Assembly (NCBI RefSeq): GCF_009176305.1 | Contig: NZ_BLAJ01000018.1 | Location: forward strand, 1 to 64,000 | Direction: 5' to 3' | DNA length: 64,000 nucleotides | Source of the DNA: Martinezella dioscoreae | GTDB taxonomy: Bacteria > Pseudomonadota > Alphaproteobacteria > Rhizobiales > Rhizobiaceae | Part shown: piece after piece, positions 46,476-54,866 of the stretch | Position numbering within the stretch: position 1 is the first letter of the stretch | Layout: the number at the start of each line of letters is the position of its first letter | Notes under the pieces: generated by a model | Database searches by the model: none | What the model saw: the letters and a program-made list of their open reading frames with translations, nothing else | Told to the model about the DNA's origin: nothing | Translations under genes and position numbers: made by a program

Positions 46476-47993
46476 TCAGGAAGCCATCTCCATCATGTCG
46501 GCATTCTCAATGAACTCCGACAGCCTCTGAAAATCTGGTCCTTGCGCACGATCTTCCTCCAGCGGCGGGACAATTTCGCGCACCTTGCGATAGGCGCGCT
46601 GCGTTCCGCCGCCGAGCTCGCCCGCCACACCGCGCAGATCAACGGCCTGGGCGGACGCGACAAGCTCGATCGCAACCAGATAACGCATCCGCTCGATCAT
46701 CGCCTCGATCTTCGTCAGGACACTCGGCGCCATCGACGCCTGATCCTCGACGCCGTCCGCGACCGGGATCGGCGTGAGCGAAACCGGATTGGCCAGATGG
46801 CGTATCTCGGCTTCAAGCGCCGAGACCGTTTTCTGCACGGTGGCAAATCCTGTCCTGCTCTGTCCGAGCGGGGTCAGGAAGCGCGGCAGCTCCGACATGC
46901 CCGGAGACATGATTTTCATCGTTCTGTAGGCGGTCGCCGCCGCACAATGTGCGATTGCCTGGCCAAGCCGCTCCCATGCGAGAACGAAGGCCGTCATGTC
47001 GAAATTGCCGTGAGACAGGATAAGTCCCTCGTCGGCGAGCACGACGGGATTGTCCCCGGAGCTGGCAAGCTCGATCTCGGTGGTGGCGCGCGCTTCTCCG
47101 ATCGCGTGGAGCAGGGCACCCCAGACCTGCGGGGCACAGCGATAGCTCAAAGGATCCTGCAAGCGCCGCGCCGCACCGTCGACAAAAAGAGAGCTCCCGG
47201 AAAGCAGCTCGCGAAGTCTCGCCGCGGTTTCGCGCTGGCCGAAGGCTGGTCTTGCCGCCAGCGCGCGGTCATCGAAAGCCGAGACATTGGCGCGGAATGC
47301 CTCGAAATTCAGTGCGACGGCTGCAAGCGACCAATCGAACAGGCGCACGATATCCTCGATGCAGAGGCAGGCCTTGCCAACCGACAGGCTGTTGGCGACC
47401 ACGAGGACGTGGCCATCCTTCGGCGCGACCGGCAAAGGTTTCAGACCGAGTTTCGAGAGGGCATCCCGCGCCGGCATGATCGCGCCATCAAGCTCCGCCT
47501 CGCCGTCGCCCAACAAGGCCCGTGCCATATGCGCCAGAGGCGCAAGATCGGCTGCGCCGATCGAGCCAAGCGAGGGAACCACCGGATGAAAGCCTGCATT
47601 CAGCGCGGCGACGAGACCGGCGAAAACCGGGAGCGATACGCCGGAGCCGCCAGCCGCCATGCCAGCAATACGAGCGGCCATCATCGCCCTGATGATTTCG
47701 CATGGCAGCGCCGGCCCGACCCCGACGGCGCGGGCTTGCGGTACACGTAACTGAAAGGCGATCAGGTCGTCCGTGGCCAGCCGTGTGTCGACCCCGGCAC
47801 CCAATGCCGTCGTCAAACCATAGACTGGTTTGTCGGCTGCCAAATAGCGTTCGACGACTGCGCGCGCAGCGGCGATTTTGTTTTCAACGTCAGTCGAAAC
47901 CTCGATCCATGCGCTACGGCGCGCTATCGAAGCAATGTCGCTTATCTTCGGTGCGGTACCGGTGAAACGCACGATGGGTACGGCTTCGGTCAT
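46476..47993 (-). CDS. Histidine ammonia-lyase homologue lacking MIO triad
   Basis: This 505-residue protein belongs to the aromatic amino acid ammonia-lyase/aminomutase fold: YGLTTALGAGVDT, ANSLSVGKACL, DPLSYRCAPQVWGA, SSGDNPVVL and GVEDQASM match conserved segments. But the Ala-Ser-Gly triad that cyclises to the MIO cofactor, normally in GSxGASGDLAPL, reads GSIGAADLAPL (143-153): the Ser and Gly are absent and one residue is missing. A normal lyase mechanism is thus unlikely. Start at 47993 has a GGAGG site. It is the first gene of the operon with the cyclodeaminase-like and PhnD-like genes. Confidence 0.85.
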   Translation of the reverse strand: MTEAVPIVRFTGTAPKISDIASIARRSAWIEVSTDVENKIAAARAVVERYLAADKPVYGLTTALGAGVDTRLATDDLIAFQLRVPQARAVGVGPALPCEIIRAMMAARIAGMAAGGSGVSLPVFAGLVAALNAGFHPVVPSLGSIGAADLAPLAHMARALLGDGEAELDGAIMPARDALSKLGLKPLPVAPKDGHVLVVANSLSVGKACLCIEDIVRLFDWSLAAVALNFEAFRANVSAFDDRALAARPAFGQRETAARLRELLSGSSLFVDGAARRLQDPLSYRCAPQVWGALLHAIGEARATTEIELASSGDNPVVLADEGLILSHGNFDMTAFVLAWERLGQAIAHCAAATAYRTMKIMSPGMSELPRFLTPLGQSRTGFATVQKTVSALEAEIRHLANPVSLTPIPVADGVEDQASMAPSVLTKIEAMIERMRYLVAIELVASAQAVDLRGVAGELGGGTQRAYRKVREIVPPLEEDRAQGPDFQRLSEFIENADMMEMAS

Positions 47994-48286
47994 GCCTGCT
48001 TGCCTCCAGGAAAAGCACTTATAGCCCGGTGGCTCTTCCTCGATCCAGCCTCCAGATTGCATTTGTTGCCGGGATGGCTGAGGAGTCGCACATCCCGTTT
48101 GAAGATTACGAATATTTCCTGATTAGCTCCCCGATTAAGGATCGAATGCATTCGGTACCGCGAGAGTAGGAAGATCGACGGGTGCGGTCACGCGGATCGT
48201 CGGGCGATGCTCAGCGTGAACAAGCTGTTGCCATTTGAATATTCGGATTGTTCGGCAGACTTATCACGCGACTGCCTTAACCGTCT

Positions 48287-48709
48287 TCATTTTATGTTCC
48301 AAGGGTTGATGACGCTTAAACCGCCAGCCTCAAAAGGGCTAGTATCGCGCGTAGCTACCATAAAGCCATGTGAGGCAGCCGTGGCGGCAATATAGCCGTC
48401 TGCCGTGCCAATGGATTTGCCTGCCCTCCTCGCTAACGCCATCAAATCGGCATAGGCTTGCGAGGCATCCAGGTCAAAAGGCAGAACCCGGTTGGCAAAA
48501 GCCGGTAAAACCTCCCTTTCCAATCGGTCTTGATAGATTGTACGCCGCTTGCCCTCAGGCATCGCAGCCAAGCCGAAGCGCAGTTCGGCAACGGTGATGA
48601 TCGAGAGGTAGAGTGTTTCGATCATCTGCGCATCGATCCACGACAACACATTCGGATCGGGCGTGATCTTCCACAGCTCGGAAATGACGTTGGTGTCGAG
48701 AACAATCAT
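48287..48709 (-). CDS. VapC-type PIN toxin (FitB-like)
   Basis: This 140-residue PIN-domain ribonuclease starts MIVLDTNVISELWK and has acidic active-site residues in VAELRFGL and GTADGYIAATA. Such toxins cleave tRNA or other RNA unless bound by the antitoxin. Its start overlaps the antitoxin stop by 4 bases. Functional residues are intact, so it is probably active. Confidence 0.9.
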   Translation of the reverse strand: MIVLDTNVISELWKITPDPNVLSWIDAQMIETLYLSIITVAELRFGLAAMPEGKRRTIYQDRLEREVLPAFANRVLPFDLDASQAYADLMALARRAGKSIGTADGYIAATAASHGFMVATRDTSPFEAGGLSVINPWNIK

Positions 48710-48963
48710 TCGAAGCTAATTGGCCCGACCGGGGTCTTATCGCGAAGCTGGTTGAAACCCTCAGCTTCGGCTTCGGTTAGCCCTCCCGCTTCACGAGCAA
48801 TGGATGTCAACAGCGAACCCAGCTTCAGGCGGCCTTCTGGTTTTGCTGCCTTTTCCAGAATATCGCGGATCTCGGCTTCAGTGCTGCGACCGTGCATAGC
48901 AGCTCGCACTCGGATCGCACGATGCACCTCGTCCGGCACATTGCGAATGGTGATCGATGCCAT
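48706..48963 (-). CDS. VapB/FitA-type antitoxin
   Basis: This 85-residue protein starts MASITIRNVPDEVHRAIRVRAAMHGRS, a ribbon-helix-helix DNA-binding domain, and ends in a C-terminal tail that should wrap the toxin. The start is chosen at the RHH strand; the frame runs upstream to 49068 as non-conserved sequence through the promoter. Antitoxin and toxin together should repress their promoter, which carries an inverted repeat. Confidence 0.88.
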   Translation of the reverse strand: MASITIRNVPDEVHRAIRVRAAMHGRSTEAEIRDILEKAAKPEGRLKLGSLLTSIAREAGGLTEAEAEGFNQLRDKTPVGPISFE

Positions 48964-48980
48964 TGCTTCACGCTCCCATA

Positions 48981-49020
48981 TTTGATTGCATTGATAGCAA
49001 TATATGAGAACGCAATCAAA
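48981..49020. promoter_or_regulatory. Operator-like inverted repeat before antitoxin
   Basis: TTTGATTGC (48981-48989) and its complement GCAATCAAA (49012-49020) flank 22 bases that include the smaller inverted repeat TTGC-N7-GCAA. It lies 18-57 bases upstream of the antitoxin start and fits an autoregulatory site for the VapBC-type complex. Confidence 0.55.
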
Positions 49021-49203
49021 GCAAAGCAAGCGGAAACGCGCTTGCTGGCTTTCTACGCGCTCCAGCATTAACTGCCGGCCTCTTGGTTCTTGCTACTGCT
49101 CTGGTGAATCCAAAATGAGCGCCTTTGATTGCTGATAACGAAACGGCAATGGCGACGAAACACCATCGCCGCCCTCGGCTCAAATCATGTGCCGGCGATC
49201 CTG

Positions 49204-49950
49204 CTAACCGCCGACCATGAGCCTCACGACTTCCTCGTGATTGGTGTCGGCGATGTTGCGTTCGCCGGCAACGATCCCGCGGCGCAGGACGACGATGCGG
49301 TCGGAGACCGCAAAAATGTCCTGCAGATTGTGCGATATGAAGATGACGCCGCGCCCCTGCGCCTTCAGCGACTTGATGAGGGCCACGACCTTGCGCTGTT
49401 CCGGCACGCCGAGTGCTGCGGTCGGCTCGTCCATAACGAGGATGCGGGCATTCCAATAGACGGCACGCCCGATCGCGACGGCCTGCCGCTGACCGCCGGA
49501 AAAGTTGCTGACGGGCGCATCGAGCCTCTTCACGTGGAAATCCAGCTCCGCCATCGTCTTGCGCGCCGCTTCGGCCATGGCTTTCCGATCGAGCACCGGC
49601 AGGAAGCCGAAGAGCTTCTTCATCGGCTCACGGCCGAGGAAAATATTGGCGCCGATCGGCAGATTATCGGCGAGCGCCAGATCCTGATAGATCGTCTCGA
49701 TGCCTTTCTCGCGCGCATCCTGCGGCGATGAGAAGGTGACAGGCTTGCCTTCGATCAGGATTTCGCCGGCGGTCGGCGGATAGACGCCGGAAATCGCCTT
49801 GATCATCGTCGTCTTGCCGGCGCCGTTGTCACCCGCAAGTGCCACGACTTCACCAGGCCGCACGACCATGGAGCAATTGTCGAGGGCACGCACCGCACCG
49901 AAATAACGCGAGAGATTGCGGACCTCGAGGAGGGGAGTTGCACTATTCAT
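49204..49950 (-). CDS. Sugar ABC transporter ATPase (single-domain, FrcA-like)
   Basis: This 248-residue ATPase has Walker A GDNGAGKTT, signature FSGGQRQA, Walker B ILVMDEPTAALG and HNLQDIF. Unlike RbsA it has one ATPase domain, as in the FrcA-type CUT2 systems of rhizobia. Start MNSATPLL overlaps the permease stop by 8 bases. It energises uptake with the permease and binding protein just upstream. Confidence 0.9.
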   Translation of the reverse strand: MNSATPLLEVRNLSRYFGAVRALDNCSMVVRPGEVVALAGDNGAGKTTMIKAISGVYPPTAGEILIEGKPVTFSSPQDAREKGIETIYQDLALADNLPIGANIFLGREPMKKLFGFLPVLDRKAMAEAARKTMAELDFHVKRLDAPVSNFSGGQRQAVAIGRAVYWNARILVMDEPTAALGVPEQRKVVALIKSLKAQGRGVIFISHNLQDIFAVSDRIVVLRRGIVAGERNIADTNHEEVVRLMVGG

Positions 49951-51007
49951 CCTGTTTTGCTCCGCTGAACCGACGCTGCGCCTGGTCGATGAGCACCGAA
50001 ATGATGATGACGACGCCGACAGCGATGAACTGCCAGAACGGCTCCACATTCATGAAGACGAGACCATATTGGATGACGGCGATGACGAGAGCGCCGGCAA
50101 TGGTGCCGATGATCGTGCCGGAACCGCCGAAGAGGCTGGCGCCGCCGATAACGACGGCGGCCACGCTATCGAGCAGCAGGGGCTCGCCCGCCTGGGCGGC
50201 GCCTGCAGTGAAACGGGCCGCATAGAGCGCGCCGCCCAGGCCCGCACAGACGGCCGAGAGAATATAGAGCCGCAGCAGATGGGACTTGATGTCGATGCCG
50301 GCGCGGCGCGCCGCCTGGGCATTGGCGCCGATGGCATAATTATGCTGGCCGAAGCGGGTCTGGCTCAGCAAATAATGCATGATCACCACGAAGACGAGTG
50401 TGACGATGACGAGATAGGGCACGCCATAGAATCGTCCGTTGCCAAGCTCGGCAAAATAGGAGTTCTTGACCGGCACCGTCGTACCGCCGGCGAGCAGGAA
50501 GGCCGTGCCACGCGCCACGCCGAACATGCCGAGTGTACCAATGAACGGCGGAACCTTGAGACGAGAGATCAGGAGACCATTGATGAGGCCGGGGACTGCG
50601 GCTGCCAGCATGGCGACGAGGATGCCGAAGACCATTGCGACGGGCAGAGGCATGTAAAGACCGGCGATATTGGCAATATGCGCGGCGACGACGGCCGCAA
50701 GGCCCATGATGAAGCCGGTCGACAGATCGATACCGCCTGAGATGATGACGAAAGTCTGCCCGATTGCCAGCAGCAACGGTGCTACCGCGAAGATCGCAAC
50801 GGACTGCCAGTTGAAGCTCGAGCCGATGAACGTGCCACCGAAGTCGATCCGCGCCCAGATCTCGAAAGTTACGATGAGCGCAGCAAGAAAGAGCCACGCG
50901 CGCAATTGCGCGATACGATTAAGAAGTGTTTTTGCCTGGTCGCCGTGGTCTGCCTGTGGCGCCACGTGCTGATCCGCCTTGCGGACCTCTGCATTGTCGA
51001 TTGTCAT
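49943..51007 (-). CDS. Sugar ABC transporter permease (CUT2/RbsC type)
   Basis: A membrane protein of about 354 residues with 8-10 hydrophobic segments, the motif IISGGIDLSTGFIMGL and GLINGLLISRLKVPPFIGTLGM, typical of RbsC-like CUT2 permeases. Start MTIDNAE (51007) is preferred over a TTG 12 bases upstream. A perfect 24-base palindrome precedes it. Confidence 0.9.
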   Translation of the reverse strand: MTIDNAEVRKADQHVAPQADHGDQAKTLLNRIAQLRAWLFLAALIVTFEIWARIDFGGTFIGSSFNWQSVAIFAVAPLLLAIGQTFVIISGGIDLSTGFIMGLAAVVAAHIANIAGLYMPLPVAMVFGILVAMLAAAVPGLINGLLISRLKVPPFIGTLGMFGVARGTAFLLAGGTTVPVKNSYFAELGNGRFYGVPYLVIVTLVFVVIMHYLLSQTRFGQHNYAIGANAQAARRAGIDIKSHLLRLYILSAVCAGLGGALYAARFTAGAAQAGEPLLLDSVAAVVIGGASLFGGSGTIIGTIAGALVIAVIQYGLVFMNVEPFWQFIAVGVVIIISVLIDQAQRRFSGAKQDE

Positions 51008-51077
51008 GGATCGGTCCAAACTGGAGCGTTGGAAGCGCGAAGATTAGGGCGCCGTCGCTCTATCATCGTTGGATAAT

Positions 51078-51101
51078 GTGCCTCGCCGATCGGCGAGGCA
51101 C
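51078..51101 (-). promoter_or_regulatory. Palindromic hairpin between binding-protein and permease genes
   Basis: A perfect 24-base palindrome (GTGCCTCGCCGA and its complement) lies between the binding-protein stop (51116) and the permease start. It likely stabilises the binding-protein mRNA and lowers permease expression, like the other two ABC operons in this window. Confidence 0.6.
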
Positions 51102-51115
51102 AGACTATCCCCGCA

Positions 51116-52105
51116 TCAATCGGAGTAGATGAACTTCGCGATCTTCTTGTCGGCTACGTTCGACTTATCGATGACCGTGAAACCGGTCCCGATCGCTGTC
51201 GGAATCGAATTGCCGGTGAGATGCGCATAAGCGGCCATCACTCCGAAATAGCCGATCTCGGCCGGATGCTGCGCAATCGCCAGATCGACGAGACCGGAGT
51301 TGATGTTATCAACGATAGACGTCGGCGCATCGAAGGCCACCACGCGGATCTTACCCGTCTGGCCGGCCTGCTGCACGCCGTTGGCAGCACCGAGAGCGGA
51401 GAACAGATTGGCCCCGAAAACGCCATCGAGATCGGAGTTGCGTGCGAAGACGGCCTGCAGCTGCGATGCTGCCTTGTTGGCGTCGTCATCATTATATTGC
51501 GTCTCCAGAACGGTGATGTTCGGATACTTCTTCATCTCCTCCTTGAAACCCTGCTCACGCTGGTCGGTGGTCGAGACGCCGGGCTTGACGTTGGAAACAT
51601 AGACCTTGCCCTTTTCGCCAACGGCCTTTGCCAGTGCGCGGGCGGCAATCGCCCCGCCGAGCAGGTTGTCGGAAGCGATATAGGCCAGCGGGAAATCGGC
51701 ATCACCGCTGCCGGTCTGGTAGACGCCGTTACCGATGAAGGTATCGACGGTGATGATCGGAATGCCGGCATCAGCAGCCTTCTTCAGAGGCTGGATGAGC
51801 TGATCCTTGTCGGTCGGCGCAATCAGAATGAAATCGGGCTTCTTGGCGATCACTGCGTCAAGAACCGGAACCTGGGTCACCGGGTTGAAATCGGGGCCGC
51901 CCTGAAAAACGAGCTCGGCACCGACAGCCTTGGCTGCCGCTTCGGCACCCTTGCGCATGGTAATATAGAAGGCGTCGGTCGTCAGACCCGGAATGAGGGC
52001 AATCGTAAACTTCTTGTCTGCGGCTTTGGTGCTGCCGGCAACTGCCGCAACACCGGTAGCGAGCGATGCCACGGCCGTAGCCTTGAGAAATGAGCGGCGC
52101 TCCAT
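51116..52105 (-). CDS. Sugar-binding protein, CUT2 type
   Basis: This 329-residue ribose-binding-like periplasmic protein begins MERRSFLKATAVASLATGVAAVAGS, a twin-arginine-type signal. Mature features include IALIPGLTTDAFYITMRKGAEAAAKAVG and DGVFGANLFSALGAANGVQQAGQTGKI. It captures a sugar or sugar alcohol for the CUT2 permease. The aldolase and kinases upstream suggest a ketose-phosphate-forming pathway. Confidence 0.9.
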   Translation of the reverse strand: MERRSFLKATAVASLATGVAAVAGSTKAADKKFTIALIPGLTTDAFYITMRKGAEAAAKAVGAELVFQGGPDFNPVTQVPVLDAVIAKKPDFILIAPTDKDQLIQPLKKAADAGIPIITVDTFIGNGVYQTGSGDADFPLAYIASDNLLGGAIAARALAKAVGEKGKVYVSNVKPGVSTTDQREQGFKEEMKKYPNITVLETQYNDDDANKAASQLQAVFARNSDLDGVFGANLFSALGAANGVQQAGQTGKIRVVAFDAPTSIVDNINSGLVDLAIAQHPAEIGYFGVMAAYAHLTGNSIPTAIGTGFTVIDKSNVADKKIAKFIYSD

Positions 52106-52330
52106 AATTTTCCTCCTCTTGAAGCCGAACCTCCCCTGTCCGGCAAAGCGATAATCAGTGGGTTACTGCGGCACGTCAAGCAATTTTTTTCTGCAAAGAA
52201 TTTCCATCATCTTGTTGATATAGCTACACAATTCTGCCATGCACACAATGCCGGCATCTGCCGGGGACATAGCGTCGCACGACAGTTCAGGATTATTTCG
52301 CATTTATGCCGTCTGCCCGGACGGCGGCGC

Positions 52331-53746
52331 TTATGATTCGCCCTCGAAGATCTTTGAAAGCCAGGCCATGATAGCCGCCATATCCGGTTCCTCCGTCTGG
52401 TCGACCGTCATTACGGCACCACACCCCATAGGCTCGGCCCGTTCGGCAAGCGCTACCAATTCCGGCACATATTCGGCACCTGGATGTCCAGGTAATCGGT
52501 CCTTCAATCGACTGGCGTAACGCGCGCCGGCAACCGATCCAGGCACCTTGCACCAGAGCTCTGCGACATGGCCTATCTGCGCAGCATTGAGATAACTCTC
52601 TAGTTGAGCCTTCGGCTGAAAGCCGAACCATGCATCGACAATGAAGGTCGCGCCCGTCGGCGCCTCCGCGATAAAGGACCAGATCGCCTGGTAGCTTGCC
52701 TTTCCCAGCGTCCGATTGAAGTCGCGGTCGACGGAACCGATATGCTGCAGGAACGGGTTCTTGATGCCGTCGAGAGACAGGACCGGCCAGCCGGTCCGCA
52801 GCGACAAAGCCTTGGCCAGCCTGCTTTTGCCGGAAGCCGGCACGCCGTTGACCATGACGACCCGCTTTCGCCGCGGCAGGGCATCAGCGCCGAAAATCGA
52901 AAGTCCGGCGCCGATCACGCCGGCATCGTCTGAAAGCTTCGCCGGCAATATGGCGGGGCAGAACCAGGGAGCGCTTGGTGGCAAATCGGCAAGAGCCCGC
53001 GCAGCATCACAGCCAAGCCCGCCGCCGAGCAGGATAATCTCCGGATCCATGGTCGCTGCGATATTGTCGAGTGCGGCACGCAAGGGTGTTGCCCATTGGC
53101 GCAGCACACGGACTGCCGTGTCGTTTCCTTCCGCCGCCATGTTGAAAATTTCGCGGATTGTCGTCACCGACAAACCGGATTCGGCGATGTGCCGGCGTAA
53201 GGCGGTTCCGGAACTGAAGGTCTCGACGCAGCCGCGTCTGCCGCAAGGGCAGGGCGGGCCATCCTGCGATACACAAATATGGCCGAGTTGACCGGCCGCC
53301 TTGTGCCCGTGGTAGATGCGCCCTGCATGGGCGACAGCTCCCCCGATGCCCGTCCCGATCGTCAGCATCGCGACGTTTTGATAGCCCTTGGCGCCGCCGA
53401 TCCGCATTTCGGCGATCAACGCCATACTGCAATCATTCTCGATGACAATAGGTTTTTGCAGCACTGTCTCGAGCCGTTTTACGAAATCGAGGCCGGAAAG
53501 GTTGAGGATGCCGCCAGACAGAATCTCGCGTCTGTCGACGTCGACCCGCCCTGGTATGCCGACACCGATCCCCAAAACTTCAGGAGTGTCGAGCGAGCGC
53601 GCCATCGCAATGACGCGCTCCAATGCCAACAGGGGATCTGTCGGGGTTCTTTCCGACAGCTTGGAAAGGATCTCGCCTTGAACGGAGACGAGGGCGGCAC
53701 GAATATTCGTGCCGCCAATATCGACACCGATGGCGATGTCAGCCAT
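52331..53746 (-). CDS. ROK sugar kinase fused to P-loop kinase
   Basis: This 471-residue protein joins two kinases. Residues 2-285 are a ROK glucokinase-like domain with GVDIGGTN, the catalytic Asp in IENDCSMA and an intact zinc motif (GHICVSQDGPPCPCGRRGCVE). Residues about 295-471 are an AAA-like kinase with P-loop NGVPASGKS (300-308). Start MADIAIG (53746) overlaps the aldolase stop by 8 bases and has AAAGGCAG upstream. Two phosphorylations of one substrate or two substrates in a pathway are both possible. Confidence 0.85.
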   Translation of the reverse strand: MADIAIGVDIGGTNIRAALVSVQGEILSKLSERTPTDPLLALERVIAMARSLDTPEVLGIGVGIPGRVDVDRREILSGGILNLSGLDFVKRLETVLQKPIVIENDCSMALIAEMRIGGAKGYQNVAMLTIGTGIGGAVAHAGRIYHGHKAAGQLGHICVSQDGPPCPCGRRGCVETFSSGTALRRHIAESGLSVTTIREIFNMAAEGNDTAVRVLRQWATPLRAALDNIAATMDPEIILLGGGLGCDAARALADLPPSAPWFCPAILPAKLSDDAGVIGAGLSIFGADALPRRKRVVMVNGVPASGKSRLAKALSLRTGWPVLSLDGIKNPFLQHIGSVDRDFNRTLGKASYQAIWSFIAEAPTGATFIVDAWFGFQPKAQLESYLNAAQIGHVAELWCKVPGSVAGARYASRLKDRLPGHPGAEYVPELVALAERAEPMGCGAVMTVDQTEEPDMAAIMAWLSKIFEGES

Positions 53747-54680
53747 GGGCGCGCTGCCTTTGATCATCGCCGTTAGAGCCTGTGCCCTTGAAGTGCGTCG
53801 CGATGACGGCCTGAATTTCGCGAAGCCTCGGCACCGCAACCGTCTCCAGACGATTCTTCGTTACCGAACGATCGAGCGAGATGCAGTCTTTCCACAGCGA
53901 GCGACCGGCGATGACGCCCGAAGCGCCGTTGCGCATGGCATCCTCGACCTGGCTGAGGAAGGTGGCGTGGTCGACACCGGCCGACAGCACCGCCCACGGC
54001 ACATCGCCGGAAAGGCGCGTGACTTCGGCGCAGGCTTCCGACGAGCCGGGATAAGGGATTTTCAAGACTTTCGCACCGAGATCGAGGCAGATCTTGCTGC
54101 CGCCGACGATCAGAGAGGGCAGCTTCGCCTTGTAATCTGTCTCATCCTCGTCTTCGAACTTGTAGGTCAGGAATTCAACGACCAGCAGAAGATCCTCATG
54201 CGCGAAATCTTGGATGCACTGCTTCAGGATCTGAATATTGTGGGCGTTCGCCGCATCCCGATCCGAGCGCAGATAGACCATAATCTTGCCACCCGTTGCC
54301 CCCAGCTGGCGCACGCGGCGTGCGGAGATGCCGGCAACCAGCTTCGACAGACGATAGCCGTCCGCCGATGTATCCCAGCCGGAAGCATCGAGGCCGATCA
54401 GCAGTGCGGTATCGCGCTGAAGGACACGATCATCCACCAGCGCCGGCACGGCGCAGATGGGATCGACGAGAACACAGGACGCCTTGCTCGCGAGGAAGCG
54501 GGCGATATCGGCCTTCGTGTCCCCCAGCACCTTATCGGAGATCGCCGCCTGTTCGGCCGGGTCCTTGGCTAGAAGGCTGCGCATGCCGCCGCGCTGATCG
54601 CAGGCAATCACCATCATGGCACCGTCGCTGCCGCAAATCTGCTGGTAGCCGCGCATCTCCGCTGTCGTCAATTTCGTCAT
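53739..54680 (-). CDS. LacD/YihT-family class I aldolase
   Basis: This 313-residue protein resembles tagatose-bisphosphate aldolase LacD and sulfofructose-phosphate aldolase YihT: VIACDQRGGMRSLL, LDASGWD, and the probable Schiff-base Lys in AKVLKIPYPGS with LSAGVDHATFL and GASGVIAGRSLWKD nearby. It should cleave a phosphorylated ketose into dihydroxyacetone phosphate and an aldehyde. The start MTKLTTAE has a strong GGAGGAAGG site. It is the first gene of the minus-strand metabolic pair. Confidence 0.85.
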   Translation of the reverse strand: MTKLTTAEMRGYQQICGSDGAMMVIACDQRGGMRSLLAKDPAEQAAISDKVLGDTKADIARFLASKASCVLVDPICAVPALVDDRVLQRDTALLIGLDASGWDTSADGYRLSKLVAGISARRVRQLGATGGKIMVYLRSDRDAANAHNIQILKQCIQDFAHEDLLLVVEFLTYKFEDEDETDYKAKLPSLIVGGSKICLDLGAKVLKIPYPGSSEACAEVTRLSGDVPWAVLSAGVDHATFLSQVEDAMRNGASGVIAGRSLWKDCISLDRSVTKNRLETVAVPRLREIQAVIATHFKGTGSNGDDQRQRAHG

Positions 54681-54866
54681 GTGATCCTTCCTCCAGCCGT
54701 TGCGAAACGGCACCCATACGAGCAAGCCTTCCCTACTCCTCGAAGAGGGCAATACTCTTGAAATTGAGGACTCTCATGCGCGGTATAAACGTTGCGAAAC
54801 CGGGCTTTTTAAGCGATAACTCCTCAAGTGCCGTACGTGTAACACATTGCAGAAAGGAATTTCAAT

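Noticed and set aside
52106-52330. Riboswitch upstream of sugar-binding protein gene
   Set aside because: No known riboswitch core was recognised in this AT-richer stretch; it more likely holds an ordinary promoter.
54537-54717. Alternate small minus-strand frame at the aldolase start
   Set aside because: It overlaps the aldolase gene in another frame, and the aldolase has a strong ribosome site.
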